Source of the DNA: Pegea sp. RAD2-039
Taxonomy: Eukaryota; Chordata; Thaliacea; Salpida; Salpidae
NCBI GenBank assembly: GCA_034620365.1
Contig: JAQGEQ010000305.1
Location: 62,001-126,000, forward strand
DNA: 64,000 nucleotides
Reading direction: 5' to 3'
Position 1 is the stretch's first letter. Each line of letters starts with the position of its first letter. The notes under the pieces are model-generated. The model did no database searches. It had not been told where the DNA came from and was given only the letters and a program-made list of their open reading frames with translations. Below, piece by piece: positions 11,276 through 24,149 of this stretch. Position numbers and translations under genes: made by a program.

Positions 11276-14027
11276 CAATTGCTAAAGTTAATCAGTTTCT
11301 GATTTCACTTTGTAAATTACAACTTGAATGTTGTAATCCAATGCGCTTGTTCTAATTTCAATTTATTTTTACCTGTTTCTGTTTGGTGTTTCTTTCTTGT
11401 TAAAAAACTTTTGTATAACCTTTTTGTTTCTACCTTGTTAACTGTTGTTTAAGATGATTTAACCTTAAGCACAGAATCGATTGGTACAAATATCGGTGCC
11501 ATGGAATTTTTACTTTGGCATGAATAAAGAGTACATCTTTTAAACTTGCTTTTAATTTTGTACAGCTAAATCAAATATCATTTGTTAAGAACAAGCTTTG
11601 TAAACTTTTACTTTCGACAACAATAAATAAGTAAAACACTTTAATATTATCTTTTAATCAAATAAAAACTGAAAAAAATCAATTAAGAGATTAAACTATT
11701 TTTGAATCACCTCTTAAAAAGTTGTAAATTATATCTTTTAATTTAACTTACCCATAAAACCTCAAACTCATTAGGTTATCGATATTTCTCGACAAACTAA
11801 TTTTATATAAAAAGTTTTCTATTTAATGTTGCTTTAAAGATTGAACTGCTTAAAAGAAATTAGCAGATAAAATAAAAAACTAATTGAATGAAATTGTTTC
11901 ATACAAGATAAAATAATTTTTTAAAAGTAATTGGCATTTTTAGGAAAAATAAGTATTTTATTTAAGATTATTTATTAAACAAAAAAATCAATGACCACTA
12001 GAAACAGTTAAACAGGAAGGGAAACTTTGAAAGTTATTTGTTTGAACAGAAAAAGAGGAAGAAGGAAATTGTAATTGAGCATGATATACATTTTTCAAAA
12101 ATAAGTTTATATTAGTAGCATAAGAAAGAGAAAAATAAATGCAAGCAAAATAAAGAAATCATTTTGTTTAAAAAAATTCAAAAAAAGTATTAAATACATT
12201 AAACAAGTTTCAAACATATATTTTTATATTTCATTGTCAAAAAATATAATAAACAATATTGATAAAAGTATCCTTTTTTTCGGTTCGCTGAAAATTATTT
12301 TTTTTCTCTGACGAGTCTTCAAAATCTTTCAGAAAGCCTCTGTAATTTATTTAGTGAGTTACCTCCGATAAAAATAAAAGATACATCCAGATAGCTTTGA
12401 GCTGATCGTTCCTTATTACTTCTGCAATCATTTTTAACATCCTAAATCTTTATTTACCTTAATGAACCTTATCTAAAAACTTACAAGACTATCTATCGCT
12501 CTGCACGATGACATGTACAAAATCTTTAGTATGGAGAACTCTTAAAGGGTAAAGATAACATCGGCCACCTTTGTTTTTGTTCTAAGTGTTCATGCAAGCG
12601 CGATATGAAATCGATAACAGTTAATAGGACTATATTTTCAAATGGCGCTTTCTACTCTACAAACAACTAAAGAACAGAAAAAGTAACATCAAAGATCAAG
12701 AAGAAACTCTAACAAGTTTTCTAGTTTGGTTGCACTCAACCGTGTTTTATTTTTGACTTTATTTTTATAGCACACCCAAAATGGCCGAATTAATACTCGG
12801 CCAAAATAGGTCATTGTAATTATTAAATAGTACTCTTTTTAGTTTGCTATTAAATTGAAAGTTGTAATCTTAAGCAATACAGTTTTTGATTATTTTCTCA
12901 GAAAAAACATTAATTAAAAGTTGATATACGTTTAACCTGAAAAGGTGATAACATTTTTATTAAATAAATATACCCAAAAGTTTGTTGATGAACCATTTTT
13001 AAAAATAAATTTTAGCATTTCTCATAAAATTCATAGTAAAGAAGCATAAAGTTTAATATAAGTTTCTTATCTAACTTTTGGTTTTACACTTTTATGTAAT
13101 TAGTTAATGATATAGTCCTGTTGAAAAAGTATTAAGACATAAACATTATAAATAAAATTTTCTAGCCCACTTAGTTTGATGCATGAAGTGAGCAAAGCAT
13201 TTTGCTTTATAATAATAATAATCTATTCATTTACTGAGAATATGTTTGTTTTCACGAGAATATACATTAACAAATAACTGTTACTGTATATCATAAAAAT
13301 CCTAAAACTTTGCTGCTTCATTACCACATATTTGTGTATATTCATGCAAATATTTTTACAAAAACTTATAAAACTAGATCATTTTATTTTCTAATAAATT
13401 TAATCATCACAGATTCTAAACGAAAAAATAATCTAACTTTCTCAGAAAACTCTAAAATGGTTTTTTTACAAAAATGACTTTCTAGACTAAGTACAATCTA
13501 GTTTCCTTCAGTAAATGGCTTTCCGATACATTTGAATATTAATTAGACACTACTATTACTTATATTTTTTTATTTCTGTTAAAAGTTTTTAAATCATATT
13601 TTTTAATTGTTGTTTTAAAACATAAGTTTACTCTGAATCAATTTATTCGAATTCTGTTTTTAAAAACTGTTTTTTATAGAAATTTGACTAATTCTATGTT
13701 TATAAAATTTTAATTAATTAATTTAATTTTTTTTAATTAAATTATACTAATCATATTTAATATTAAACTAATTATTTTTAACAAAAAAAATTATATCTTT
13801 ATAGTGTTTAAAAAATTCATCTATTTGATATATATAAATTTATTATTATTTAGTAATATTCAATCAAGTTCTCTTTTCATACTTTTCAAAAACTTCAATT
13901 TTATAAACAATACTTTAAGAATGTTTTTTAAACTCAAGATTTGTCATTTAAATTTTATTATGATTTTTCTATTATTTTATTAGAATTTTCTGTACATTGT
14001 AGTCTTATAACATTTATAGCTTCTATA
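11276..14027. other. Intergenic region between the ADAMTS-like and dsRBD-DZF genes
   Basis: The first 250 bases are the probable 3' UTR of the upstream gene. The rest is AT-rich with no recognisable exon. A patch around 12300-12780 is less AT-biased but yields no open frame with a family motif. Immediately before the next start codon there are acceptor-like TTGTAG (to 14002) and TTATAG (to 14019) sites. Confidence 0.5.
11523..11528 (+). terminator. Candidate polyadenylation signal of the ADAMTS-like gene
   Basis: AATAAA lies 248 nt after the stop codon. It is the first exact signal after the coding end. In such AT-rich DNA a chance match is possible. Confidence 0.45.
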
Positions 14028-17000
14028 ATGAGTTATTATGGTAGACATGGTAAGTGAAAACTAAAATAAAGGTTTTGTATTTATAAACTTGAGATATTTA
14101 TATCTTTGGTAAAACATATAATAAATTAAAATAATATTATTTAATATAATATTGACTTGTTTTCTTACTTGAAAAAATAACAATCAATGATTTAAAGGTG
14201 ATAGCAGGGATTTCCATAGAGACATCAATGAAGTTCAATGTGTAAATTGAAATATTTGGTTTATTAGAATTAAGCTTAATAATTAAAGTGTTTTATATTT
14301 AATTGATAGTGGGTAATATAAAATGTTGTAAAATCTTATAACTGTTAGAAATAGCTGTTTCATTTATATAAATATTTTTATTACTCAGCCTCAAGCTTAT
14401 AAACCCATTAAAGTAAAAGAGATCAAAAGTTTTCTTTATGCTTGGTGTGGTCAGAGAGGTTATAAACCTCATTATGAATGCTCTGGAAAAGGGTCTTCAC
14501 ATGATATGCAGTTTACTTGCAGTGTAAGCTACAATTCTTTCATAATTTTCTAATTAATAAAATCTTGTTCAAAGCTTTCAGTAAGTGGCTTTGACAATTC
14601 AGAATGTGCTAAGGGTAAATCCAAAAAAGAAGCTCAAAGCAGAGCTGCATGGAAGTTCGTCAACTATCTTGTTCTAAATGATTTAATGTCACCTTTTGAA
14701 GCACCAGAACGACCAGTAAGTGTCTGTTTGATTTACATCCTCTGATTTGTCTCATTTAGGAACAAGACTTGAATGTTGATGATTCTTCAACTATATCCAA
14801 TTTTGTTTCAAAATTTCACAAAGAAAGTGCTGAAAAAGTGAATTGCATAGAAGTCATATGAGAAAATATTTAGTAGTTATTTTTAGGTGTACAATAATGG
14901 TGGATGGGTTTTGAGTAATTGTGTGACGAGACTCACTGAATTTCTCCAACTAAATCATTCGTCCGCACCAACTTACCTATTTAGCAAAATTGGAACAGAT
15001 CAAGATTTTGAATTTACCTGTAAGATGAAGTTCATACTTTTTATTAAACAGAAAGGTTTGTTGCACTTACTTCTTTAGCTACTATTCTAGGTGTTGTTTA
15101 TTATAGGAGAATAAAATAAAGAGAATTTAGTTATATTTCCAGCTGGATTTTTTGATATAATTTTAACTATATATAAATTTTGAAAATATAGGAATCAAGT
15201 ATTCTATTATATAATATTTAATTTGAAATGTATATATTTAAATACAATTAGTTTTAGTTATAGGTCCATTAATTAATTTCATAAATTGTCATAATCTAAT
15301 AAAAAGCAAAGAAATTCCAATAGATTGAAAAACGACTAATTTATGAGATGAATTGGTTTGAAACATGGCAATAGATAATGATAAATAAACTCGTTTTATA
15401 ACCTTTTGGAATTTCTTTGCTTTTTGAAAACTTACTAGACTCTACAAGTTAGTAAGCTGTGATTTGATTAAACAATTAATGATTTAGATTTGATAATAGA
15501 AAGTTGCTCTATCACATGCTTCCAAAATACAGCCTTTAACGTAAGCTTACAAAACATTCAAATTGTTATATTTTTTCTTTAGCCAAAATGTCTTCAAGTT
15601 TATCTATAAGACTCATTAACTTAAAAAACATATTTTTATCGCATTAAAACCTCTTTTATAAGTTTCATAGCGGTTTTTATCTTACCTGCTTAGTCGCCCG
15701 TAAAATGTTTATTTTGAAGTTTAAATGATCGCTACTTAATACAACAATCTCTTAAGGCTACAAAATCTTTACAACAAATTTATTTGTTGTTTCTGGTAGA
15801 ATATAGTTCATCCGGACGAGGAAAAACTAAGAAGCAGGCTTCTTCAATCTGTGCTTGTATAATAGTTCGACAACTGTTTCATGAGGGGCTTATTGAAAGA
15901 GCCAATGGCCGTCATTTGCCTAAGGATCTCAAGTACTCTGCAGAAGACCAACAAGATGAAACGTTTTCATCTAACTCCAAACCTGAGGTAATCAAAAATC
16001 CGGATGTCTTAAGGTTGATCCGAGTAAAAGATACAATTGAGAAGATTAGCTAGAGATGAACTGATGTAAATTATCTCAAATTTTGCTGTTTAGGTGGGTC
16101 GGAATGTTCGTAAATTTGAAAGCTTGAAATTAGAGGAAAGCAAACCAAAAAGCTCAGTAAGTTATTAAAGTGGTTTTTTGAGTTACTTTTAACTTGATGT
16201 TTTAGGAATTAGAATTTCAGAGTCCATCTTCTGATCAGGTTTGATTGATGTAAGATTTGATTTAATCTCTGAGTAATCTGTGTGTAACAGAAGAAAAAAA
16301 AAGAGGACCCGTTTTTTATAATACGGCATTTCATCTATTCCAAACATTCTGAAGTTTATCCCAGTGATGGAGAATGTGACTCGCTGACGGAAGTGATTAA
16401 AAGAACAAAACATGCTTTGAAGAAAACAGTTGAAGAAATGGAAGATCCAAGCAAAGAAATTGATCAAGAGTCAGTTGATTTATTTTTGTTGTAAATTGAA
16501 TCCCAAATCAATTTTTCTTCAGTTTAGATTTTAAAATGTTTTGTAATCGATTATTTTGCTCTTATTTCAATTTTTAACTTTAAATGTTTCTTTGATAAGA
16601 TGTTGTTATTCATCATTTTTAAACTGACAAATAACATAACTTTTACAATATTTATTTTTTAGCAATTTTATTTGGCGGATCAAGGTAATGGGAGCCATTG
16701 CCAATCAAACCGTGTTGAAAAACGACCTCCAAGTTGAATATGCTCTTCTGAGCAGCTCTTTTGCAACTAAATCATTGTTATCACAAATTTACGAGCTTTT
16801 ACCTAAATACTTACCGGTAAGCAGTCCCTAACTACCTCATCCTCATCTGACCATAATATTTCAGGGTAATAATTATCAACTATCGATTGATAAAAATTCA
16901 ATCAAACTTGTTTTCGACACATCAGAGCTTGATAAAACTTTTCCCGATGCAGAACCAATCTGTCATCCAGTTGTTGTCAAAATGCACTTAACTTCTCAAA

Positions 17001-17824
17001 TCATGCGATTATTGCAAAATGGTATGTAATCAATACTTAAACAAGTATTAAGCTTTTGTTTTTTCTAGATGTTAGCAAAGTCAGACCAGATATAAGTGCT
17101 AAAATACCTTCTGATATGTTGGATATAAAAGATTGCTTACAAACGCTGGCCCAATTACGACGCTGTATGTGGTTTGAGGTATCAACTGATGTCACATTAT
17201 TTTCAATAAAAAGCTCAAAATATTTGATATCAGAATAAAATGATTTAATTACTCTGCTAATCTTATCCAATTTATCAATAATTAAATCTGTTTACTAGCA
17301 ATATGCAAGTTCACATCCCTACTACAGGCTTACAATTCGATTGCTTCACTATCTTCGTAAGACTTCTGAAACATGGGCTTTACTGAGTGAATGGGTAAGT
17401 AAAGTTTTCTCTACTGATGCTGTTGAAGTGGAAACTTTTATCTGCAGGCAGTTGAATTGTTAACAGCAAATATCGAGACGTTTCATACAAACGTCGGTGG
17501 TGATATGTCTGTTGTAGAGTTTTTTGAAGCTATTCGTGAAGGGCTTTTGTTGCCAGGTTGATATTTAACTGGCTTTTAGACTTGGTTTTTATCGTTTTTC
17601 TAATGATGACAGGGGGCCCCAAAGTTATAGATCCTTGTGAGCAATCAAAAGTAGATGTCATCGGCTATTTGACTCCTCAAGTTCGCAAGAATTTGACATC
17701 AGCTGCTAAAGTGAGTTAGAAATCATCACTAGATGTCGTCGTGACGATTTGTGTTTGTTTGTAGTTGGTACTGGAACAATTTGCTCATAGCTTTGGTAAC
17801 CTGGAAAGCCTGAAAAGAGCTTGA
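14028..17824 (+). CDS. Double-stranded-RNA-binding protein with two DHX9/MLE-like dsRBDs and a C-terminal DZF domain
   Basis: I reconstruct 17 exons, 611 aa: 14028-14049, 14198-14241, 14389-14523, 14575-14715, 14760-14837, 14887-15055, 15800-15987, 16094-16156, 16206-16238, 16291-16469, 16663-16816, 16865-17021, 17069-17178, 17299-17394, 17448-17556, 17613-17710, 17765-17824. All phases agree. dsRBD1 (about 32-103) begins IKSFLYAWCGQRGYKPHYEC and ends KKEAQSRAAWKFVNYL, the style of the first dsRBD of DHX9/MLE. dsRBD2 (about 143-222) begins NGGWVLSNCVTRLTEFL and ends CACIIVRQLFHEGLIE, again like DHX9. Residues 295-605 follow the DZF (NF45/NF90/ZFR) domain: KHSEVYPSDGE, then VMGAIANQTVLKNDLQVE, LAQLRRCMWF and IDPCEQSKVDVIGYLTPQVR. 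No helicase motif is present. NF90 has the opposite order (DZF first), and its dsRBDs are of a different type. DZF domains dimerise through a nucleotidyltransferase-like fold without catalysis, so an RNA-binding partner role is inferred. Confidence 0.9.
15301..15425. repeat. 125-bp hairpin (MITE-like) inside an intron of the dsRBD-DZF gene
   Basis: The ends are perfect 20-bp inverted repeats: AAAAAGCAAAGAAATTCCAA at 15301-15320 and its reverse complement at 15406-15425. Weaker pairing continues inward for about 25 bases. It lies in the 744-nt intron 15056-15799, the largest in the gene. Terminal inverted repeats around a short core fit a miniature inverted-repeat element. I see no clear target-site duplication. 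In the pre-mRNA it would fold into a hairpin. Confidence 0.8.
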
Positions 17825-18000
17825 ATGGTATTTTGAATATTCAAATCAAACATATCGATGTTATATTCTTTTCAAATTTGTTTTCATTAAAAAAAGTTGG
17901 GTGATCATTTTCTTGAAGTTATTTTTTGATAATATTTTCATTATGCCATAAACATTATCATGTTTAAGTTCTCTATATTTTATAAAATGGTGTTTAAGTT

Positions 18001-18006
18001 AATAAA
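18001..18006 (+). terminator. Candidate polyadenylation signal of the dsRBD-DZF gene
   Basis: AATAAA lies 177 nt after the stop codon, a plausible distance for a short 3' UTR. Confidence 0.45.
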
Positions 18007-19194
18007 ATATAATAATGACAAACTGGTAGTTATCTCTTACATTACTGACAATTGATTTGAAGTGTTTACAAGTTTACATCATACAGTCTAAAAGTTGCTT
18101 ATGATGTTTGTTAGTCAATTGGTTACGATGTCTAATTTTTATTCTAATTATTTTACCTAAAAGATACGAAAACAACATTTTAAGTATTTACTATTTGGGT
18201 ATTTTCAGTAGGAAATCAATTCCAAAAGTACAACAGAGTTTACATTTAAGCTCCTGTTTCAGCCTAAGTTATGTTTGTATCCTAGAAATTGTAACTGAAT
18301 CAGATCATAAACTGCAAAGGCTTCCACTGTCATAATATTTACAAACAGCTTAGCTAATGGCACAAAAGAACCTTTTCGATGTTTCTTCTCGTTTACATAG
18401 TTGCTAATAATTCTCTCTACGCATACAGTCTCTTAGTATAAACAGATACCTCACCAAATAACTTTTGGTATTTTTACAACTTACTCTATCTTGTCAGGAG
18501 TTATTGAAAGATGCATAGTAATATCAACCGCAGATCAGCAAGCCTTTTTCAGTTATCAACCTAAGAGATATCTTCCTTTCCTCCGACAAGTGATTTATTT
18601 TAGAGAGTACGATCACAAAATCAGTCAAGACAGTTAGTACAGTGTAACCATCATACTTTTGTAAACATTGTTCAGTTTCCATATTCGGCATCAACAGCAT
18701 TTAGAAAAGAACACAAATGATTGTAGTGGGTTGTGTTTGAGTATCCTGGTTCTATAGTTTCATATACATTTATAAATGCTATTAAAGAAGACTCATCACT
18801 ACAGGTTCTGCTTATATCTAACAATCAATTTAATTGATCTTTTTGTGGTCTTAGTTTATAGTTCGGGTGATGATTCACATATTTGAAACATAAATAAAAG
18901 TATCAAAAATTGAAGATTTTAATCCTTTAGTTGACGACAAAATAAGCAAAACAAAAAGTACATCAGAAGTTGAGACAAAATTGTAGTTTCATAGCAGAAT
19001 TCAACGAGATCAGATAAAAAAGGGAAATTTAGAATGAAATTTAGACGTGACTTCAAATCTATTTACTGTATCACTGGCTAACTGTCTAATGATTATCAGA
19101 TATTTAAATACCTTTAATAACTTATTTTAAATAGATTCATAAATTACAACAAATATACTTTGTAAACAACTTCTCAAAACAATATTTTAGATAG

Positions 19195-19539
19195 AAAAAT
19201 TTCTGATTGATTGACATGAAACAATTAAAATCAATAAAAGACTTGAATTTGGTATCAAATATTTAATATTTGCATCAATAAGGAAATCAAAATTTTAATT
19301 TTCACAGTTGACTGCTGTTAACGAAGAATATCAGAAAGTTTAGAAAGCAGTGTAATTAAGCGGAACACTCGAGTTGTTCCAACATCTACAATTACATTTC
19401 CTAACTTTGGATAAAAACTTTTATCTATTTTTTCCTTAACTAGCTTCGCTATGAACAGTTCAATTAAAATCTATTGAAGAACTTGACAGTTTTCAACTTT
19501 TGAAACTAATCTGCAGAATTCTAATAACTTTTCCAAATC
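19195..19539 (+). repeat. 345-bp dispersed repeat, copy 1
   Basis: This is nearly identical (only a handful of differences by eye) to 21938-22282, same orientation and same length. Both start AAAAATTTCTGATTGATTG and end near AATAACTTTTNNAAATC. The ends are not TG...CA and show no obvious terminal inverted repeats, so an LTR origin is not supported. It contains a less AT-rich core around GCGGAACACTCGAGTTGTTC. Confidence 0.9.
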
Positions 19540-21937
19540 GTGTTAATAATCGTTTTTAGTTTTTAATAATTGTTTTAGGCAAACTTGTTTTACTTAGTCT
19601 ATAATTGAAAGAAAAAAGCTGTTAAAACTCGTCTATAATCAGAGAAAATAATCATTAAAAAAAAACTTTTCAAACAAGCCCTTTCGGGAAGATTTAAGGT
19701 ACTGGATGTTGTATTAATAAAGTAAATTAGTTTACCGCTGAGGTAAATGTGTTAAACATCATTTTGGAATAAACTGTGTTGAGGGTAGCCCATATTGTTA
19801 GTTAGTATACTTATCGTTGTCGTTATCCGCCTTATTAGTTGGAAGAAAGCTTTATATAAAGAGTCATTGTCATAACACTAAAGACTACCAAGTCCATCTT
19901 CGCTTGGATAAATAGTTTTTATTAAATTAATTTTGTTCAAGAGTATTTCCAACTCAAACTGGTGAATTGACACAACTAGAGCTCTAGTTTTTTGTTTATT
20001 GTCAAAACTGAGTAAGTGTTCTTACTGTTTCAAAAAATTTACATTTCCAAACAATAGTTTTGAAAACCATTGGTATATTAGGGCACTAAACACAAAAATA
20101 ACGGTCACTTTAATATAAAAACTCGTTTTGTGTGCTATAAAACTATTAAAAACTGAATTGGAACATTACATATCAGAAGAAACTTTAATACCAGATTTAA
20201 AAACCAAACTATTATTGTAAGATTTAGTTTTTTTATTAAACAAATTTAAGAGAAAATAATTAAAGTATATTTCAGAGATTTAAAGTATATTCACAAACAT
20301 ATAAGACAAAAGCAGAAATTTCAAATGCTATTAAATATTTATATAAACACAGATTTTATAAGAATTTTTGAAAATGGAAATAGTTGTCACCAAAGAAGCC
20401 ACTTTTACACTAAAAATATTTTTATGGACTTCAAATTTAATTCAAATAGATCTTCTGTGGCAATTCACCTGGGACAGGAAAATATGAAATGAAACCCACT
20501 ATCCACAAACCTTGAGGTCACTGTCCCAGGTCACAAAATCCTAATTGTTCATAAGATGTTTGGTGTGCCTTAAAACAGAATCGCTTCTCTAAAATTGTGT
20601 TGATATACCAGCTGTTATAGTAGCAAAGAAGGAAACATTAAAATCTAGTTTCATTTAGATGATAAATTTCATCAAAGATTACTTGATATTAACAAATAAG
20701 TTGTTTATTTTGAGTTATATTCTTTCTTTTTGTCCATTATAGTCTTGTGAAAATATGTAGCAAGTCAAATCTTTGTCATTACAGATCATGAACATTAAAT
20801 TAAGATCTTTATCAGCCTCAAATTCTTCTATATTGATCTCTATAACTTCTTCTATAAGTATTGCGTTAGATTGATAAACCGCATTAGTGAAATTAACTCG
20901 AAAGAAATATTAACTATTTTTTATTCATTTCATCATTTTAACAACGAAGCAGATACATATTAAATATATAAAACAATATTTCAAGTTATTTAGTTAAAAA
21001 TTACTTACAAAACTAAACATAATTAAGTTTGCATACTACAAAAAGGTTAATAATAGCTTAGAGTTTAAATTAAGAAACTTAATTAGTTTTGAAAAATATA
21101 TATACAAAAAATTATAAATATATCACTCAAAATTATTGTAAGTTTTGAACTAAAATCAGATTTGATAAACTAATAGCTAAATATTTACAATAAAATATTT
21201 CAAAAAGTCTTAGTCAGATTAATTAGTCTTAGATACACTGAAAGTAAATAAATATACAACCGATGATGAAATTCAAAGTAAATGGTTGATATGCAAAATG
21301 GCCTAGGCTTTTTCAATCAGATTGTTCAACAAATTTATGTGTTTACTTAACATAAACAGATAGTTGCTTTCTAAATGATATTTTTTAGCAAAATATACTT
21401 TCCAAGGCCTTTAGTCGTTTGTTTACTGATTTACAGCCTTTGCCAGCAACAACTACTCGTTTTGAAATTGTTTTGCCGAAGGAGTTTACATATGAAACAA
21501 GCTCAAGGTATTAAGTTTTTAAAAAAAGTATTTTTTGAGTTTAATGAAATTTTCTATAACATTAATTTACAACAATTAAAGGAGTATTTAGCGAGAAAAG
21601 AATTTACAGTTAAATCTTGCAACTCTTAAATTAAGCACTTATTAAAATAGAATGAAAACTAAATATTTATGTAATGAAAAAATTGATACTTTTTTTAATT
21701 TGACTGAAGCTTATAGTATTGAAAATCTAGTTTACTTTTTGTTGTTTTTTAAGTTTTCTGTAAACTTTCATAGTTTAGTTCCACAAAGATTTACAGTTAG
21801 TTGTGGACAATTGTTGTTGGAATAAAAACGAAGGTTGAGTTAAAAATCACTCTGATAGCAAAATTGTATTAATAGAAAATTCGTTAGATTAACTTATATG
21901 TCTTGAAAGTACTAAAATCAAAAAAAAAAATGTAATC

Positions 21938-22282
21938 AAAAATTTCTGATTGATTGACATGAAACAATTAAAATCAATAAAAGACTTGAATTTGGCATCA
22001 AATATTTAATATTTGCATCATTAAGGAAATCAAAATTTTAATCTTCACAGTTGACTGCTGTTAACGAAGAATATCAGAAAGTTTAGAAAGCAGTGTAATT
22101 AAGCGGAACACTCGAGTTGTTCCAACATCTACAATTACATTTCCTAACTTTGGATAAAAACTTTTATCTATTTTTTCCTTAACTAGCTTCGCTATGAACA
22201 GCTCAATTAAAGTCTATTGAAGAACTTGACAGTTTTCAACTTTTGAAACTAATCGGCAGAATTCCAATAACTTTTATAAATC
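21938..22282 (+). repeat. 345-bp dispersed repeat, copy 2
   Basis: This is the direct copy of 19195-19539, 2743 bp downstream. The sharp borders and near identity amid unrelated flanks point to a recent insertion or duplication of a short element. The family is unknown. Confidence 0.9.
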
Positions 22283-24149
22283 AAATTTTTGTCCAAGATT
22301 TTTACCACTTTTCTTTAATTACTGTATGATTTGGCCTTGTTAATGATTTGGAATAAGAAATTTACTAAGAAAAACCTAAAAAAAAACATTCAGCCAATAT
22401 TTAAATAAAAGCTTACAAAATTGTTGTTTAATCCGTCTGATTAGTAACGCCAAGCTACTAAAATATATTAAATAAACCTATCAAACTGTGATTGAGTTTA
22501 TCAATTAAATTTGAAGAAACTAAGTGTTCAAAATAATAATAACAGAATTATAAATATACTCGTCCATGAAGTTGAATACATCTAAAAGTTTGAAAATTTT
22601 GATTGATAACATCACTAATTGATTAACACATAAAATATGAAAGTATCAGCATTTTTTGATTAGTTAATAAATATATTTTGGTTGAGCTTCGTAGACCAAA
22701 GTAGTAGATGGAGGGAATTTAACAGCCATACTTCTGTGTCGTATGGTCACCACTTTTATTCTGATCGTATGAAACGCTGGTTGTCAAAACTGTGTAATAT
22801 GAATACAGCTTGATATAACGAGTCATTATCATTACATAATACTAAAACGGTTTCTTTTTTGTCGCCTTTTTGATTAAACATTTTTATACAAACTTTTCAC
22901 CAAAAACGTTCAATTTTTTGTTAAATTTAAACCATTTTCTGAAAGTTTATAAATTGTTTGATAATCTTTGGATGGTGAGCTAAAGACATCACAAGGGCCT
23001 GAATTAAATAGCAATAAACTTTATGAAAGAAAGTTTTGCACATTACCAACGATTCTATGAAAATAAAAGCTTGCACTTCAGTTGAGCTAAATTCATTGGC
23101 AAATATTATAAAAATAAGAACAATCAGTTAGTTCCTTTAGTCAGACTCTTACGTCTTTGATTTAGTTTTAATGACTTATTTTAAGAAAACACTTTTGAAC
23201 ATTATAACAAATATATAAGTAAATATGTAATAAATTTAATACTTTAGTTTTTATTAAAAAGTTAAAACAACTTCATTTTCATCATAAAATTCAACTATTT
23301 TATGTACATAATCAATGAAAATAATTGTTTACATAAAACAGATGTTTGTTTAAATTACCAAATACATTATTTTTAATTCAATTTTCAAAAATGAAAATCG
23401 TTTTTGTGGCAATTTCTTTTATACAAATTCATAAATATATTATTTATATAAATATTACAAACAACAGATAAAAGATGTTTGTTGATTACCTATACTTTAA
23501 ATGCTTACCAATATATGTAAAATCAATTGCCAGGAAGCATAGTCATAGGCAAGACAGTAACTTATGGTTTTTTAAAGTTCAACTAAATAACATGGCCGTT
23601 CTTTTAATAATGAGATTGTTTTTTTCAAATTGTTGTGAATAATTTATTATTACAAATTCCGTAAATAAATAAACATTTGAAGATTTTTATTTGTTTAGTC
23701 TTGAAAAAACTGTAAATATTTTATATTTATATGAGAGCTTTATCTGTTGTTTGTGAAAGAGAATAAAATTGTTGAAACGGATTGTAATTTGAAAAGTTGC
23801 TTAAATAAAAAGCTGTATAATAAAATTAGAAGATGATAATTATTTTTATTGATTTTTTTCTGATGTTAATGTTGCATGCTTATCTGGTAAAGTGCTAAAA
23901 ACTTTCATTTGTTAACACTAGCAACAAAACTTCGAATAACAAATCGAGCACAAAAGATTTTTCTTTGTTTTAAATAATCTGAAGTTTATCTAATTCTTTT
24001 ATCTCCCTTTTTTACTTAAGATTAACACAAAAGTTTAATAACTAAATAAAGTAGCAACTTTGTAGCTTTTAACTCTCGTCTAGTTGCAATGTAAACCTAC
24101 TTACTAGGTTATCTTCTTTTCTACAGATTTCTTTTAATTTAGTTGGAAG

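Larger units (their letters stand above)
17825..24149. other. Gene-free intergenic region
   Basis: Apart from a 345-bp direct repeat pair, this 6.3 kb holds no recognisable gene. On the minus strand about 18330-18830 gives broken open segments of less AT-biased composition that might be an old element, but I cannot assign a family. The frame at 21375-21629 (+) has an N-terminal hydrophobic stretch but no supporting motif, splice context or homology that I recognise. Confidence 0.5.

Noticed and set aside
16189-16467. 92-aa minus-strand frame.
   Set aside because: It is antisense to the exon carrying the start of the DZF domain; the plus-strand reading has clear family motifs.
18330-18830. 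Less AT-biased minus-strand stretch with broken open segments, suspected to be a fossil transposase.
   Set aside because: No ordered motif of any transposase family could be recognised; left as unassigned intergenic DNA.
21375-21629. 84-aa plus-strand frame with a hydrophobic N-terminus.
   Set aside because: No family motif and AT-driven Leu/Lys/Phe composition; no supporting splice context or poly(A) signal.
19195-22282. The 345-bp repeat pair considered as LTRs of a retrotransposon.
   Set aside because: Ends are not TG...CA, the intervening 2.4 kb has no gag or pol motifs, and no primer-binding site is visible.
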